From Caryophanon latum (GTDB lineage Bacteria; Bacillota; Bacilli; Bacillales_A; Planococcaceae), in the NCBI RefSeq assembly GCF_001700325.1, contig NZ_MATO01000049.1, forward strand, positions 1 to 63,726: a DNA stretch of 63,726 bases, read 5' to 3'. The notes beneath the pieces are model-generated. The model made no database searches. It was not told the origin of the DNA and worked only from the letters and a program-made list of their open reading frames with translations. The position numbers and the translations under genes were made by a program. How positions within the stretch are numbered: position 1 is the first letter of the stretch; each line of letters opens with the position of its first letter. Below, piece after piece: positions 15,635 to 25,298 of this stretch.

Positions 15635-17782
15635 TCAACCTGAAGTTCGATTGATTAAATATTCCCAACATTCTTGTAAATACGTAAAATCTGCATCTTG
15701 CGCATAATTTCCATATAAATAACACTCATATGCTGTCGTTAATGTGGTCATTTCTGTACATTGAAGCGCTTCATCTATTTTTTTGGCGTATGCGCTAAGC
15801 GTTTCGTTCGTTCCGCGCACGTAACCAACTGCATGTAATTGACGCAATAAATTTTTATAATTTTTTTCAAACGTCGTCCAGTTTTGCGGCTCATTTTTCG
15901 ATTGCTTAATGTAATAGCTCGGCAACCATTGGCGTCGACGATTGTACATGACGACTGCTGCGGCAAGCAACATAATGGCAATGCCTCCAAACAGCCATTT
16001 TAACACGTCCCACAGTTCCGCAAATGAAAACGTCGATGTCGGTGTTAATGTGGCATCTTGCTCTTCTTCAGCGAGCTGCTCTGGCGCTTGTGACGCTTCC
16101 TCAGACTTTTGCTCAGCCGCTTCCACTTCCTGCTCCTGTACGTCATACGAAATGTCGAGCGTGCCTGTGAAGCCAATTGTCGGCTCAAACGGTACCCACC
16201 CAATGCCAACTAAGTACACTTCTACCCATGAGTGCGCCTCGTTGTTCGTAATTTCATACGTCGTCGAGTCAATCGCATCACCTGTGACGAACCCTTTCAC
16301 CCAGCGCGCTGGAATGTCGAGCGCACGCAGCATAACGACCATCGCTGTTGAGAAGTTATCGCAGTAACCAAATTTCGTTTCAAATAAAAACTGATCGACG
16401 TAATCTTCATCGTCATCTGGTATCGCAACGTCTTTTGTCGTATACGTATAGCCGCTCGATTGGAAGTACGTTTCAATCGCACGCGCTTTGTCGTACGCAT
16501 TCCCTGCTTTTTTAGTCACGTTTACCGCTAAATCTCGCACGCGCTGTGGCAATGTTTCAGGTAGCTGTAAATAGCGATCAAATTGTTCACCGAGCTGTGC
16601 GTAACGTGACATGTCCGTGTTACGTAGCTCCTCTAAGCTGTACGTCGGCTCATCGACTTCGATGCTGTAGCTCGGAATCATTTCCTCTGTCCAGCTCGTG
16701 ACGTTCACCGATTCGCGGTAGCCCGATTCCACACTTTCTTCAATCATATACGCGTCGTCGTAGTTATAGCGCAGCGTTCCGTATGGCGACAATACGTACG
16801 AGTCGTCCTTATCCATCGTAATCGTAACATAGTCGACATTGTCCTCATCACGCATCGTGCCAATTAATGTGTTCGGTGTAATATACTCCTTCGTCGGCTC
16901 GTCATACGATTGCTCCCAGCCTTTTGACGTGTACGTATCGCGCGAATCAATGCGCCAATAACGCTTTTCGTTCGTCTGTGCTGTAAAAACGAGCGTATCA
17001 TCAGACTCAAACGAACCACCGAGCTCGGCATCGTTCGTATCGTAGCCAACTTGTGATACCGTTTTTTCACCTGTAATGACACCTGTTACGAACGGTACAG
17101 GGTCCGGCCATTTCGGTGGTGACTTCGGCAAGCTATACGCACCGTAGCCCGCAGCCGCAACAACTATAATAAGTGGCAGTGTATATAACACCGCCTGCTT
17201 CCATGAAAGACGAATGTCGTGCGCTGTAATTATTTGCTTTAAGACGAGCATCCCTGTTAACACGAGCCCGTAAAGCAACACTTTCATAATCGCAAACTTG
17301 CCATCATACGTGCTAAACGTATCAAGCGTAGCGATAAAGACAATCGTCATGACTAAAAAATAAAATAGCGAATGGCGTACCGTCATCCAGTAATGAATTA
17401 AATACATAAGCATCCATAATAAAATGAAAAACAAAATAGTACGCACGGAATTCGTAATGTATGAAAAGTCGCCTGCTACCAATTGTTGCGCGTTGTACGT
17501 CACTTCCGACAGTAAAAAGCGCACGCCGTCTAACTGCACTAAATGCGCACCACCATGTGTCAATGTAATGAACCATAGTATGTACATCACTTTAATGATG
17601 GCACTGAGCCACGAACGTAGCTTCAGCAAGACGCAAATAATGGAGAGCACAATAAATAATAAAAAGTAATAAATGTACCCTGTATTCGTCAGCTCCATCA
17701 CCGGTACGAGCCATTCATATAATATAAGGAAGATAAGCGTATAATATACCGCTAGCTCCAGCTTGGAAATAGGGGCTTTCAT
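15635..17782 (-). CDS. Membrane transglutaminase-like protein (TgpA/DUF3488 type)
   Basis: Protein of 715 residues with about six N-terminal membrane helices (roughly 10-205), a large outer region, a transglutaminase-like core, and a further helix near residue 610 before a cytosolic tail (DUF4129-like). Catalytic residues are visible: Cys474 in FGYCDNFS, His517 in AHSWVEV, and an acidic residue at 533 in PFEPT. It is the last gene of a three-gene operon and overlaps the DUF58 gene by four bases (ATGA), with AAAGGAGG upstream. MoxR-DUF58-transglutaminase sets are widespread and thought to act on cell-envelope or large-complex assembly; the substrate is unknown. Confidence 0.9.
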   Translation of the reverse strand: MKAPISKLELAVYYTLIFLILYEWLVPVMELTNTGYIYYFLLFIVLSIICVLLKLRSWLSAIIKVMYILWFITLTHGGAHLVQLDGVRFLLSEVTYNAQQLVAGDFSYITNSVRTILFFILLWMLMYLIHYWMTVRHSLFYFLVMTIVFIATLDTFSTYDGKFAIMKVLLYGLVLTGMLVLKQIITAHDIRLSWKQAVLYTLPLIIVVAAAGYGAYSLPKSPPKWPDPVPFVTGVITGEKTVSQVGYDTNDAELGGSFESDDTLVFTAQTNEKRYWRIDSRDTYTSKGWEQSYDEPTKEYITPNTLIGTMRDEDNVDYVTITMDKDDSYVLSPYGTLRYNYDDAYMIEESVESGYRESVNVTSWTEEMIPSYSIEVDEPTYSLEELRNTDMSRYAQLGEQFDRYLQLPETLPQRVRDLAVNVTKKAGNAYDKARAIETYFQSSGYTYTTKDVAIPDDDEDYVDQFLFETKFGYCDNFSTAMVVMLRALDIPARWVKGFVTGDAIDSTTYEITNNEAHSWVEVYLVGIGWVPFEPTIGFTGTLDISYDVQEQEVEAAEQKSEEASQAPEQLAEEEQDATLTPTSTFSFAELWDVLKWLFGGIAIMLLAAAVVMYNRRRQWLPSYYIKQSKNEPQNWTTFEKNYKNLLRQLHAVGYVRGTNETLSAYAKKIDEALQCTEMTTLTTAYECYLYGNYAQDADFTYLQECWEYLINRTSG

Positions 17783-18930
17783 CGCTTCGCCACCTCCTTT
17801 AATACGTCGTTAAAGCCTGTCGGTGGCACATACATAATATGAACATTTTGTATTTGTACGCGCGGCTTTTGCATCTCGCTTACGATAATACATATGACCG
17901 GCTTACGCAGCTGCTGCAACGCATATAGCTGCTCCTCGGTAAACGTCGCACTAACGTATAAACATGCGCCGTCTTGCTGAGCGATCGACGGTAGCAATTG
18001 CTGTTGTCCGTCACTTGTCGGCTGTACAACGGCTAAATGCTGCATTACTTCGTTCATTTGCGCTGCATTTTGAAGCGACGGGAACACTTGGCATTCTTTT
18101 CCGAGCGTCATGAACACCGTTTGACTTTGCTGCTTCGTAAATGTTTTTAGTAGCGATGCCGCAAGCGATACAGCCGCTTCAAACTCTCGCCCTTCTTTTA
18201 AATCAAGCATGAGCATAATGCGCTGTGACTGCGTATCTTCAAAATCTTTCGTGCGCAGCTGCTCCGTTTTCGCAAATGATTTCCAATGAATCCACGACAT
18301 GCGATCTCCGGGCTGATAGTTACGCACACCGGTTACGAGCGATGTATCTTTTACAGCGGCGTAGCGACTATTCGTTGCGCCGTGCTCTAGCTGCGTTTCA
18401 ACAGCGGCGTGGCGAACGCTTTGTACACGCGGCTGCACGTAAAAGCTTTGCGGTGCCTCCACATTAAATGAACGCGCACCCCATTTAAAAAAGTCATAGC
18501 ACTTAATATGAAGTGTTTGAAACGTATACTCCCCACGCGACAGCTCTCGATGTGTTAGCTCCCACGTAAATGTTTTACGAAAACCAGCAAACTGTAGCTG
18601 TCTGCGCTTTACTGTATACGTGTTTGTCATATCGTCTTGCAATGTAATGAAGCATAGCGGAAAGCGGTTTGAGCGTTCGACTGTTAACGTCACCTTCACA
18701 GCGTCGCCCGCTGTTAATGTCGCTGGTGTTATATCACGCGTTACGCTATGAAATGATAGCGGCGCAAATTGGAACACGACCGCATATAGTACAAACGGCG
18801 TAATCGTGAAAAAAATAAACCAGCTCGTAAATCCTCCTTGAAACATCGCAAAGCAAAACGCCACCGCATAAAAAAGTAGCACGATGACGAATTGTTTCAC
18901 GTGTTTTACTGTTTGCCATACGCTATTCAT
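17779..18930 (-). CDS. DUF58 domain protein
   Basis: Protein of 383 residues with two N-terminal membrane helices (about 10-55), a beta-rich segment, and the DUF58 core containing RNYQPGDRMSWIHWKSFAKT around residues 210-230, the diagnostic stretch of this family. The C-terminal half resembles a von Willebrand A-like fold (LMLDLKEG). The start overlaps the moxR stop by eight bases and has no own ribosome binding site, which indicates translational coupling to the ATPase. It presumably serves as the membrane partner of the MoxR ATPase. Confidence 0.9.
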   Translation of the reverse strand: MNSVWQTVKHVKQFVIVLLFYAVAFCFAMFQGGFTSWFIFFTITPFVLYAVVFQFAPLSFHSVTRDITPATLTAGDAVKVTLTVERSNRFPLCFITLQDDMTNTYTVKRRQLQFAGFRKTFTWELTHRELSRGEYTFQTLHIKCYDFFKWGARSFNVEAPQSFYVQPRVQSVRHAAVETQLEHGATNSRYAAVKDTSLVTGVRNYQPGDRMSWIHWKSFAKTEQLRTKDFEDTQSQRIMLMLDLKEGREFEAAVSLAASLLKTFTKQQSQTVFMTLGKECQVFPSLQNAAQMNEVMQHLAVVQPTSDGQQQLLPSIAQQDGACLYVSATFTEEQLYALQQLRKPVICIIVSEMQKPRVQIQNVHIMYVPPTGFNDVLKEVAKR

Positions 18931-19870
18931 AATTCATTGCTTTCTGTGTCGGTACAGCGACACGCGCTACGACACGCTGAACAATTTCCTCCGCCTCAAT
19001 TTGTTCATAGCGTGCCTCTTGCTTCAAAATTAAACGGTGGCTTAACACGAACTTCGCTAAATATTGCACATCGTCTGGCAATACGTAGCTGCGCCCTTGC
19101 ATAAACGCATAGCTTTGTGATGCACGCATGAGCGCGATCGATGCACGTGGACTTGCCCCTAAATAAACGTGCTGATCCGAGCGTGTTTGACGCACGATGT
19201 CGACGATGTATGCTTTTACCGAGTCTTCAATGTGTACTGTTTTTACTTGCTGCTGTAATGCGCGCAGCTCCTCAATCGTCATAACCGATTGCAGCGTCTT
19301 TAACGGCTCTCGGTGAGCAGCGCGACGTAGCACTTCGACCTCCTCATCAAACGTCGGGTAACCCATTTGAATTTTAAATAGGAAGCGGTCTAATTGCGCC
19401 TCTGGTAATGAATACGTTCCTTCATATTCAATAGGATTTTGCGTTGCCATGACGAAAAATGGCTTCGGAATGTGTACTGTTTCGCCATCTACTGTAACAG
19501 TCCCTTCCTCCATCGCTTCAAGCAATGCCGATTGAGTTTTTGGTGACGTACGGTTAATTTCATCCGCTAATACGATATGCCCAACGATCGGCCCTTCACG
19601 AAACTCAAATTCGAGCGTTTTTGGATTGTAAATTGATACGCCGACAACATCTGACGGCAATAAATCCGGTGTAAATTGTATGCGATTAAAACTTGTGCCA
19701 ATTGACTTTGCCAACGTGCGCACCATCATCGTTTTACCGACACCTGGTACGTCCTCTAATAAAATGTGACCTTCCGCAAGCAGTGCAACGAGACTTAACG
19801 TTGCAACTTCACGCTTTCCAATCATCACTTCATCTATATTCGTTAAAATTTTTGCAATTTGATCATTCAT
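18923..19870 (-). CDS. MoxR-family AAA+ ATPase
   Basis: 315 residues from ATG 19870, selected because GGAGG lies about a dozen bases upstream; the longer frame to 19984 lacks a signal. Walker A GVGKTMM, Walker B VLADEINR, then the MoxR-specific QNPIEYEGTY and sensor and C-terminal lid regions. MoxR ATPases act as chaperones that help mature or remodel partner complexes. First gene of the operon with DUF58 and transglutaminase-like proteins. No promoter could be pinned down with confidence. Confidence 0.93.
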   Translation of the reverse strand: MNDQIAKILTNIDEVMIGKREVATLSLVALLAEGHILLEDVPGVGKTMMVRTLAKSIGTSFNRIQFTPDLLPSDVVGVSIYNPKTLEFEFREGPIVGHIVLADEINRTSPKTQSALLEAMEEGTVTVDGETVHIPKPFFVMATQNPIEYEGTYSLPEAQLDRFLFKIQMGYPTFDEEVEVLRRAAHREPLKTLQSVMTIEELRALQQQVKTVHIEDSVKAYIVDIVRQTRSDQHVYLGASPRASIALMRASQSYAFMQGRSYVLPDDVQYLAKFVLSHRLILKQEARYEQIEAEEIVQRVVARVAVPTQKAMNYE

Positions 19871-20005
19871 CTGAAAATAAAATCCTCCTACTTCCACGTC
19901 ATTATTCTTAAGAATAGCGAAAACGACTAGCGAATACAACCAATTCAAATAGCGTCGCACATCATATGCGACGCAAAAATCCATATTCGTTTCGTGAACG
20001 GACGG

Positions 20006-20320
20006 CTAAATCGACGTTTCGTATCCATGAATGGCGCGTCGATGCTTGCTCATCGTCAATAGTTTTGAAGATGCTGCATGCAGTTGTGCCTGTAAAAGTG
20101 CTGCATTTGGATCGGTATGAATATTTGGTAATATTTTTTGCTTTTTCGTCGCGCGTGGCTGTTCCGTTCTTTTTTTCTTCGTCGTTTGCTTTTTCTTTTG
20201 AGGCTGCTGCTGCAACATACTACTACTTTGTTGAAACGTACCTTCTGAAGCAACTACTGCTCGTTTTGATTGTCCTCGGAATGTCGTATCTCGTGCTGGT
20301 CCAACTGATGACGTGCGCAT
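20006..20320 (-). CDS. Hypothetical small basic protein
   Basis: 104 residues from ATG 20320, with AAAGGAGGG seven bases upstream. The N-terminal half is Ser/Thr/Gln-rich; the middle is a lysine/arginine-rich stretch (QKKKQTTKKKRTEQPRATKK) followed by a helical C-terminus with Ala/Leu/Gln and SKHRRAIHGYE. The composition suggests a nucleic-acid-binding or intrinsically disordered protein. No family recognised. The frame extends upstream into a family A repeat, but that part is discarded. It lies 135 bp downstream of nothing related and upstream of the MoxR operon on the same strand. Confidence 0.6.
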   Translation of the reverse strand: MRTSSVGPARDTTFRGQSKRAVVASEGTFQQSSSMLQQQPQKKKQTTKKKRTEQPRATKKQKILPNIHTDPNAALLQAQLHAASSKLLTMSKHRRAIHGYETSI

Positions 20321-20353
20321 TGCCGTCCCTCCTTTCATTTTAATTCCAAATAC

Positions 20354-20588
20354 AAGCGTGTTGATTAGCCAGTGAACAGGCAGAAGCGTACTGCGGCTCG
20401 CGTTCCTGGGGCTCGGCTCAAGCCTCCGCACCGCTCCTACGTCGCGCTTTACGGGGTCTTGAGGCACGAGCTTTTCCCCAAGGAGTCTCGCCGCACGCTT
20501 CCTGCCACTAACATGTCGCATTACTTCTATATTTAATGCTAAAACGATGGATTTCATCGTATAAAAAAGGCTAATCAACACACTTGCT
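20354..20588. repeat. Intergenic repeat family A, copy 2, with 18-bp terminal inverted repeats
   Basis: The left end (20353-20370, CAAGCGTGTTGATTAGCC) and right end (20569-20586) are inverted repeats matching at 17 of 18 positions. The interior is a GC-rich core with nested complementary arms. The architecture is that of a MITE of about 235 bp. The best-preserved copy in the window. Confidence 0.8.
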
Positions 20589-20736
20589 GTTTTGCTGCTC
20601 CATATTATCGAAAAATGTCGTTTGCATTATATATGAATCGATGTTTTTTCACACTATATTCACTATATCGGTAGTGTTTAATACTTTTATAGGTCTTTTT
20701 ATACTAGTATCATCGACTTATTACGTAAAAAATAAA
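20589..20736. other. AT-rich gap without visible gene
   Basis: Low-complexity AT-rich sequence between the family A repeat and the nadE terminator. No ORF or structured element seen. Confidence 0.4.
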
Positions 20737-20774
20737 TAAGTAGCACTAATATTTTTTATATTAGCGCTACTTAT
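20737..20774. terminator. Terminator of pncB-nadE
   Basis: AAGTAGCACTAATAT / ATATTAGCGCTACTT stem with A and T tracts on both sides; serves nadE on the minus strand. Confidence 0.85.
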
Positions 20775-20848
20775 TAACTAATTCATTCAGTTGTTAGCTA
20801 TGTCATTCGTGTGACATCACGTTGTATTATTTCCAATATTGTGCAACT

Positions 20849-21667
20849 TTACTTCCAAAAATCGTCGAACACGGTAATTGGCATATGACGTTTATGCTCC
20901 GAACGCGCGTAATAACGTTCGATCGCTTCACGTGCTGCTCGCGCGACGTCTTTGCCTTCTAAATAGTCGTCGATGTCGTCGTACGTTACGCCGAGTGCCA
21001 CTTCATCTGGCAATGCGGGGCGGTCTTCTTCTAAATCCGCAGTCGGCACTTTTAAATAAAGATGCGGTGGACAGTCAAGCGCCGCTAAAATTTGTTTTCC
21101 TTGACGCTTATTTAAACGAAAAATAGGCATTAAGTCTGCGCCGCCATCACCGTATTTCGTATAAAAGCCCGTGATCGCTTCTGCTGCATGATCTGTGCCA
21201 AGTACGACTGCACTATGCATCGCCGCAATCGAATATTGTACTTTCATTCGCTCGCGTGCTTTTTCGTTCCCTTTTGCAAAGTCGCTTAACGTAATGCCCG
21301 CTTCCGTTAAATTTTTCACCGATGCGTCGACCGCGTCTTTAATGTTCACTGTGTAAATTTGCGTCGGCTGAATGAAATCGAGCGCATCTTGACAATCTTG
21401 CTCATCAAACTGCGTCCCGTACGGCAAACGCACCGCAAAAAAGCTGTATACGTGCTCGCCTGCTTCGTCGTTTAACTCATCGACCGCCATTTGTGCAAGT
21501 TTTCCTGTAAGCGTTGAATCTTGCCCACCTGAAATGCCGAGCACAAATCCTTTGACAAACGGGTGCTTTTTGGCGTATTCCTTCAAAAAATCAATCGTCG
21601 TGCGAATTTCTTGTTGAACATCAATTGTCGGCTTCACTCGTAATGCTTCAATAATTTGTCGTTGCAT
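20849..21667 (-). CDS. nadE: NH3-dependent NAD synthetase
   Basis: Enzyme of 272 residues that amidates nicotinate adenine dinucleotide to NAD with ATP and ammonia. It has the PP-loop [11 protein letters not shown] (about residues 44-54) and no N-terminal glutaminase domain, matching the single-domain NadE of Bacillus in length. The downstream half shows the expected [12 protein letters not shown] motif. It starts 15 bp after pncB with AAGGGGG upstream, so the two salvage steps from nicotinate are made together. Confidence 0.96.
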   Translation of the reverse strand: MQRQIIEALRVKPTIDVQQEIRTTIDFLKEYAKKHPFVKGFVLGISGGQDSTLTGKLAQMAVDELNDEAGEHVYSFFAVRLPYGTQFDEQDCQDALDFIQPTQIYTVNIKDAVDASVKNLTEAGITLSDFAKGNEKARERMKVQYSIAAMHSAVVLGTDHAAEAITGFYTKYGDGGADLMPIFRLNKRQGKQILAALDCPPHLYLKVPTADLEEDRPALPDEVALGVTYDDIDDYLEGKDVARAAREAIERYYARSEHKRHMPITVFDDFWK

Positions 21668-21681
21668 AAAGCTGCCCCCTT

Positions 21682-23148
21682 TTATTGTTCTAAACGCTCC
21701 ACTTTCGCGCGCGCCTCTTCGATATTACGCATTTTGTTGTCCCAGCATTTTTGACTTAAATCGACTGGGTATTCCTCTGGGTTTAACGAACGCTTGTACT
21801 CGTCCCAAAGAAGCGATAAATTGTCGTGCGCATATTTTTGCATATGCAGTAACGGCGGATTGTCATATGCAATTTCACCGCAATCAATCACTTTCACGTG
21901 TAAATTTTTCGCTTCGAAATTTTCAACGTGTTTTGAGATGAATGTATGCACAGGATGGAACATTTTTAAGCTCGCCTCTGCCTGTGGATTTTCGTCTGAC
22001 ATCGTAATGTAGTCGCCTTCTGATTTGCCTGTAACGCGATCGATAATGCGGTAGACGTTTTTTAAGCCTGGTGTCGACACTTTTTCAGCGTTGCCTGAAA
22101 TTTTAATCGTATCTTCCATGTCACCGTTGTCATTTTCGATCGATACCATTTTGTACACGGCGCCGAGTGCTGGCTGGTCGTATGCGGTAATAAGCTTCGT
22201 GCCAATGCCCCACATGTCAACGCGCGCGCCTTGTGCCTTTAAGTTTAAAATCGTATATTCGTCTAAATCGTTTGAGACGATAATTTTTGCGTTCGTGAAG
22301 CCTGCCTCGTCTAGCATTTTGCGCGCTTCCTTCGATAAAAATGCAATGTCGCCGCTATCTAAACGAATGCCGATGAAATTAATTTTGTCGCCAAGCTCTT
22401 TTGCTACTTTAATTGCAGTTGGCACACCCGACTTTAACGTATTGTATGTATCGACTAAAAATACGCAGTCACGGTGGCGTTTCGCATACGAATGAAACGC
22501 ATCGTAATCACTTTTATACGCCTGTACGAGTGCATGTGCGTGCGTGCCAGCAACTGGAATATTAAACAGCTTACCTGCGCGGACGTTGCTCGTTGAATCG
22601 AAGCCGCCGATTACTGCTGCGCGTGCACCCCAAATTGCTGCATCCATCTCTTGTGCGCGACGTGTGCCAAACTCCATGCAAACTTCGTGCTGCGCTACTT
22701 GCTTAATGCGGCTTGCCTTCGTTGCGATGAGCGTTTGAAAGTTCACGATGTTTAAAATGGCCGTTTCGATTAATTGCGCTTCAACTAGCGGCGCTTCGAC
22801 ACGTACGATTGGCTCGTTCGCAAATACAAGCTCACCTTCTACCATTGAGTGCACCGTCCCTGTAAAGCGCACTGTTTGTAAGTAGCTTAAAAAATCTTCC
22901 TCATAGCCAAGCTCGCGTAAATACGCCATGTCCGACTCGCTAAATTTGAAGTCACGCAAATAATCCAGCATTCGTTCTAACCCTGCAAATACAGCATAGC
23001 CATTCCCAAATGGCAGCTTGCGAAAATATAATTCGAATACAGCTTTTCGATTATGAATACTATCTGCCCAATAAGACTCTGCCATGTTAATTTGATATAA
23101 ATCAGTGTGTAACGTTAAGCTATCGTCTGCAAATTTCACTGTTTTCAT
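21682..23148 (-). CDS. pncB: Nicotinate phosphoribosyltransferase
   Basis: 488 residues from ATG 23148 (AGAAGG nine bases upstream; the ATG at 23157 lies inside that site). Catalyses nicotinate + PRPP to nicotinate mononucleotide. Family signatures: [13 protein letters not shown] at the N-terminus, EFGTRRAQ, and the glycine-rich IRLDSGD region that binds the phosphoribosyl group. First gene of a pncB-nadE operon for NAD salvage. The length is that of the longer Gram-positive PncB type. Confidence 0.96.
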   Translation of the reverse strand: MKTVKFADDSLTLHTDLYQINMAESYWADSIHNRKAVFELYFRKLPFGNGYAVFAGLERMLDYLRDFKFSESDMAYLRELGYEEDFLSYLQTVRFTGTVHSMVEGELVFANEPIVRVEAPLVEAQLIETAILNIVNFQTLIATKASRIKQVAQHEVCMEFGTRRAQEMDAAIWGARAAVIGGFDSTSNVRAGKLFNIPVAGTHAHALVQAYKSDYDAFHSYAKRHRDCVFLVDTYNTLKSGVPTAIKVAKELGDKINFIGIRLDSGDIAFLSKEARKMLDEAGFTNAKIIVSNDLDEYTILNLKAQGARVDMWGIGTKLITAYDQPALGAVYKMVSIENDNGDMEDTIKISGNAEKVSTPGLKNVYRIIDRVTGKSEGDYITMSDENPQAEASLKMFHPVHTFISKHVENFEAKNLHVKVIDCGEIAYDNPPLLHMQKYAHDNLSLLWDEYKRSLNPEEYPVDLSQKCWDNKMRNIEEARAKVERLEQ

Positions 23149-23373
23149 AAGGATCATCCTTCTTCCACTTCGTAATACGTCATATTATACACTAGTTTGT
23201 TATTTTTCTGTCATGTTATTCCGAGTCGCAAGGTAGGAGGTCGACTTCGTATGAACGCACACTTTCCTCCGAATCGTCTATCATGATGACTCGCCTATTT
23301 AAATAATGTTACATTTCCTCACAATATAAAAACGTTGATTTAACGCGGTTCCACGTATGTAACGAGCACTTCA
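23149..23373. other. Divergent intergenic region of pncB and glnK-amt
   Basis: A purine-rich GC patch near 23222-23290 loosely recalls the family B repeats but without clear arms. No ORF. The regulatory sites of the glnK promoter follow. Confidence 0.3.
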
Positions 23374-23390
23374 TGTTAGTTTTCCTGACA
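23374..23390 (+). promoter_or_regulatory. TnrA/GlnR-type box, upstream copy
   Basis: TGTTA-GTTTTCC-TGACA fits the consensus TGTNA-N7-TNACA exactly. Its centre is about 62 bp upstream of the expected transcription start. Confidence 0.7.
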
Positions 23391-23408
23391 TAAATTTTCG
23401 CCAAGCTA

Positions 23409-23437
23409 TTGTTTTTTCTAATTTTTCAGTTTATTAT
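23409..23437 (+). promoter_or_regulatory. Promoter of glnK-amt
   Basis: TTGTTT and TATTAT separated by 17 bp. The -10 box touches the second TnrA/GlnR box, so a bound regulator there would occlude the start site. Confidence 0.55.
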
Positions 23438-23453
23438 GTTAATTATCTTAACA
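23437..23453 (+). promoter_or_regulatory. TnrA/GlnR-type box, downstream copy
   Basis: TGTTA-ATTATCT-TAACA, an exact fit to TGTNA-N7-TNACA and nearly a perfect palindrome. Located over the likely transcription start of the nitrogen genes. Confidence 0.75.
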
Positions 23454-23479
23454 TACATTTATTTGAAGGGGTGAGCGTT

Positions 23480-23821
23480 ATGAAAAAGATCGAGGCAATT
23501 ATTCGTCCAGAGGTGTTTGCAAAAGTACGTGAAGGGTTAGCGATTGCGGGTATTGGCGGCTTAAGTGTAACTGAAATCGCAGGGTGTGGTCGTCAACGAG
23601 GTCGTACAGGTATTTTCCGCGGCAACACGTATGAAATGGAGTTTTTATCGAAGCTGAAGCTCGAAATGGTTGTCGAAAATTCGCAAGTGCAGCCGATTAT
23701 CGATGTGCTGCTACGTGATGCGTCAACAGGTGATGTAGGTGACGGTAAAATTTTCATTTATCCAGTCGAGCAGGCGATTCGTATTCGCACGAAGGAAGTC
23801 GGCGCGATCGCGATTGAATAA
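23480..23821 (+). CDS. glnK: Nitrogen regulatory protein PII
   Basis: 113 residues from ATG 23480 (AAGGGG upstream; GTG 23471 overlaps that site). Starts MKKIEAIIRP, as PII proteins do. The T-loop is GNTYEMEF with Tyr51 at the position modified in proteobacteria, and the C-terminal signature ends in TGDVGDGKIFI. PII senses ATP/ADP and 2-oxoglutarate and blocks the Amt channel. It is directly followed by amt in the same transcript, the canonical pairing. The two TnrA/GlnR boxes in front fit nitrogen-limited expression. Confidence 0.95.
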   Translation: MKKIEAIIRPEVFAKVREGLAIAGIGGLSVTEIAGCGRQRGRTGIFRGNTYEMEFLSKLKLEMVVENSQVQPIIDVLLRDASTGDVGDGKIFIYPVEQAIRIRTKEVGAIAIE

Positions 23822-23891
23822 TACAAATTGAGTTGTTAACGGCAAACGACGATTCACGCAACACGATCAACAAAAACAAGGGGGAATTACA

Positions 23892-25190
23892 ATGACAGTA
23901 GAAGCTTTGGAATTATCCATTAACTTAGTTTGGGTTATGCTTGGCGCATTTTTAGTATTTTTCATGCATACAGGATTCGCAATGGTTGAAGCAGGGTTTA
24001 CGCGCTCGAAAAATGCCGTGAACATTTTAATGAAAAACTTCATCACCATTTCACTCGGCGGGATTGTGTACTTCTTCGCAGGCTATGCGATTATGTTCGG
24101 TGATTCAGTGAACGGCATGATTGGATTTTCGGGATTTGCGTTACGAGGAGTTGAAGACATTGCGTTTTTCGTGTTCCAAGCGATGTTCGTAGCAACGTGC
24201 GCGACAATTATTTCAGGGGCAGTGGCAGAACGTACGAACATTTTCGCCTACATCGCGATGGTCATTGTGATGACGCTATTCATTTATCCGATCGTCGGTC
24301 ACTGGGTATGGCAAGGTGATGGCTGGTTAACGTCTCTTGGCTTTATCGACTTTGCAGGCTCAACAGTTGTGCATTTAACAGGTGCGGTCGCTGCATTCGT
24401 CGCAGCTGCGATGATCGGACCGCGTATCGGTAAGTATACAGGTAGACGCGTCAACGTTATTCCAGGTCACTCGATTCCACTTGGCGCACTTGGGGTATTC
24501 ATTCTTTGGTTAGGCTGGTTCGGCTTCAACGGCGCTTCAACGTTAGCTGCTGATCCTGCTTCTGTGCCAGGGGTTATTGCAAATACGTTTTTAGCTGCTT
24601 CTGCTGGTGTGTTTATGACGGCGATGTACACGAAATTCCGCTACGGCTACATGGATGGCTCACTTACACTAAACGGTGCGCTTGCTGGCTTAGTATCGAT
24701 TACAGCCGGTGCTGCAAACTTGAGCATGATCGGTGCATTAGTTGCTGGTACGATTGCTGCTCCAATTTTAGTAGAAGGTGTCCGCTTCATCGATTCAAAA
24801 TTACGTATTGATGATCCAGTTGGTGCCGTAACAGTTCACGGTTTCTGCGGTATTTGGGGAACGCTCGCAGTTGGCTTACTCGACAAAGCAAACGGTTTAT
24901 TTTACAGCGGCAGTGCAACGTTACTTGCCGTACAAGCAATCGGCATTGTCGCAGTCATCGCATGGACGAGCATTGCGATATTCATCAGCTTATCGATCAT
25001 TAAACTATTCATTCCTTTACGTGTACCACGAGAAGAAGAAATTGCAGGTCTTGATACAATCGAACACGGTGCAAATGCATACGAGTTCCAAGATTCATTT
25101 AAAGGGGTACAGCGCAGCGGTTCGTTTGCGGAGCGTTTAACGACACTTGGTAATCAGCAAACTTCTAATTCTGAATTACGAAAAGCATAA
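23892..25190 (+). CDS. amt: Ammonium transporter
   Basis: 432-residue Amt/Rh/MEP channel with about eleven membrane helices. Conserved stretches include MHTGFAMVEAGFTRSKN, the GGIVYFFAGYA helix and HLTGAVAAFVAAA, plus the pore region VHGFCGIWGTLAVG with the twin-His system (one in the DFAGSTVVHLTGA helix, one in VTVHGFCG). The C-terminal cytosolic tail is the PII docking region. Good GGGGGAA ribosome binding site. Part of the glnK-amt operon. Confidence 0.96.
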   Translation: MTVEALELSINLVWVMLGAFLVFFMHTGFAMVEAGFTRSKNAVNILMKNFITISLGGIVYFFAGYAIMFGDSVNGMIGFSGFALRGVEDIAFFVFQAMFVATCATIISGAVAERTNIFAYIAMVIVMTLFIYPIVGHWVWQGDGWLTSLGFIDFAGSTVVHLTGAVAAFVAAAMIGPRIGKYTGRRVNVIPGHSIPLGALGVFILWLGWFGFNGASTLAADPASVPGVIANTFLAASAGVFMTAMYTKFRYGYMDGSLTLNGALAGLVSITAGAANLSMIGALVAGTIAAPILVEGVRFIDSKLRIDDPVGAVTVHGFCGIWGTLAVGLLDKANGLFYSGSATLLAVQAIGIVAVIAWTSIAIFISLSIIKLFIPLRVPREEEIAGLDTIEHGANAYEFQDSFKGVQRSGSFAERLTTLGNQQTSNSELRKA

Positions 25191-25192
25191 AA

Positions 25193-25227
25193 TGAAGCCG
25201 GGCGTAAATATGCGCTCGGCTTTTTTC
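25193..25227 (+). terminator. Intrinsic terminator of glnK-amt
   Basis: GAAGCCGGGCG / CGCTCGGCTT hairpin followed by TTTTTT. Confidence 0.85.
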
Positions 25228-25298
25228 GTATATTTGTACAGAGCGAAAAAGACGTGTATCATTTTAGCTGTACATATTTTACGAAAAGGGGTTTTTGT

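Noticed and set aside
20321-20581. N-terminal extension of the small basic protein
   Set aside because: It runs through the family A repeat; the ribosome binding site supports the ATG at 20320.
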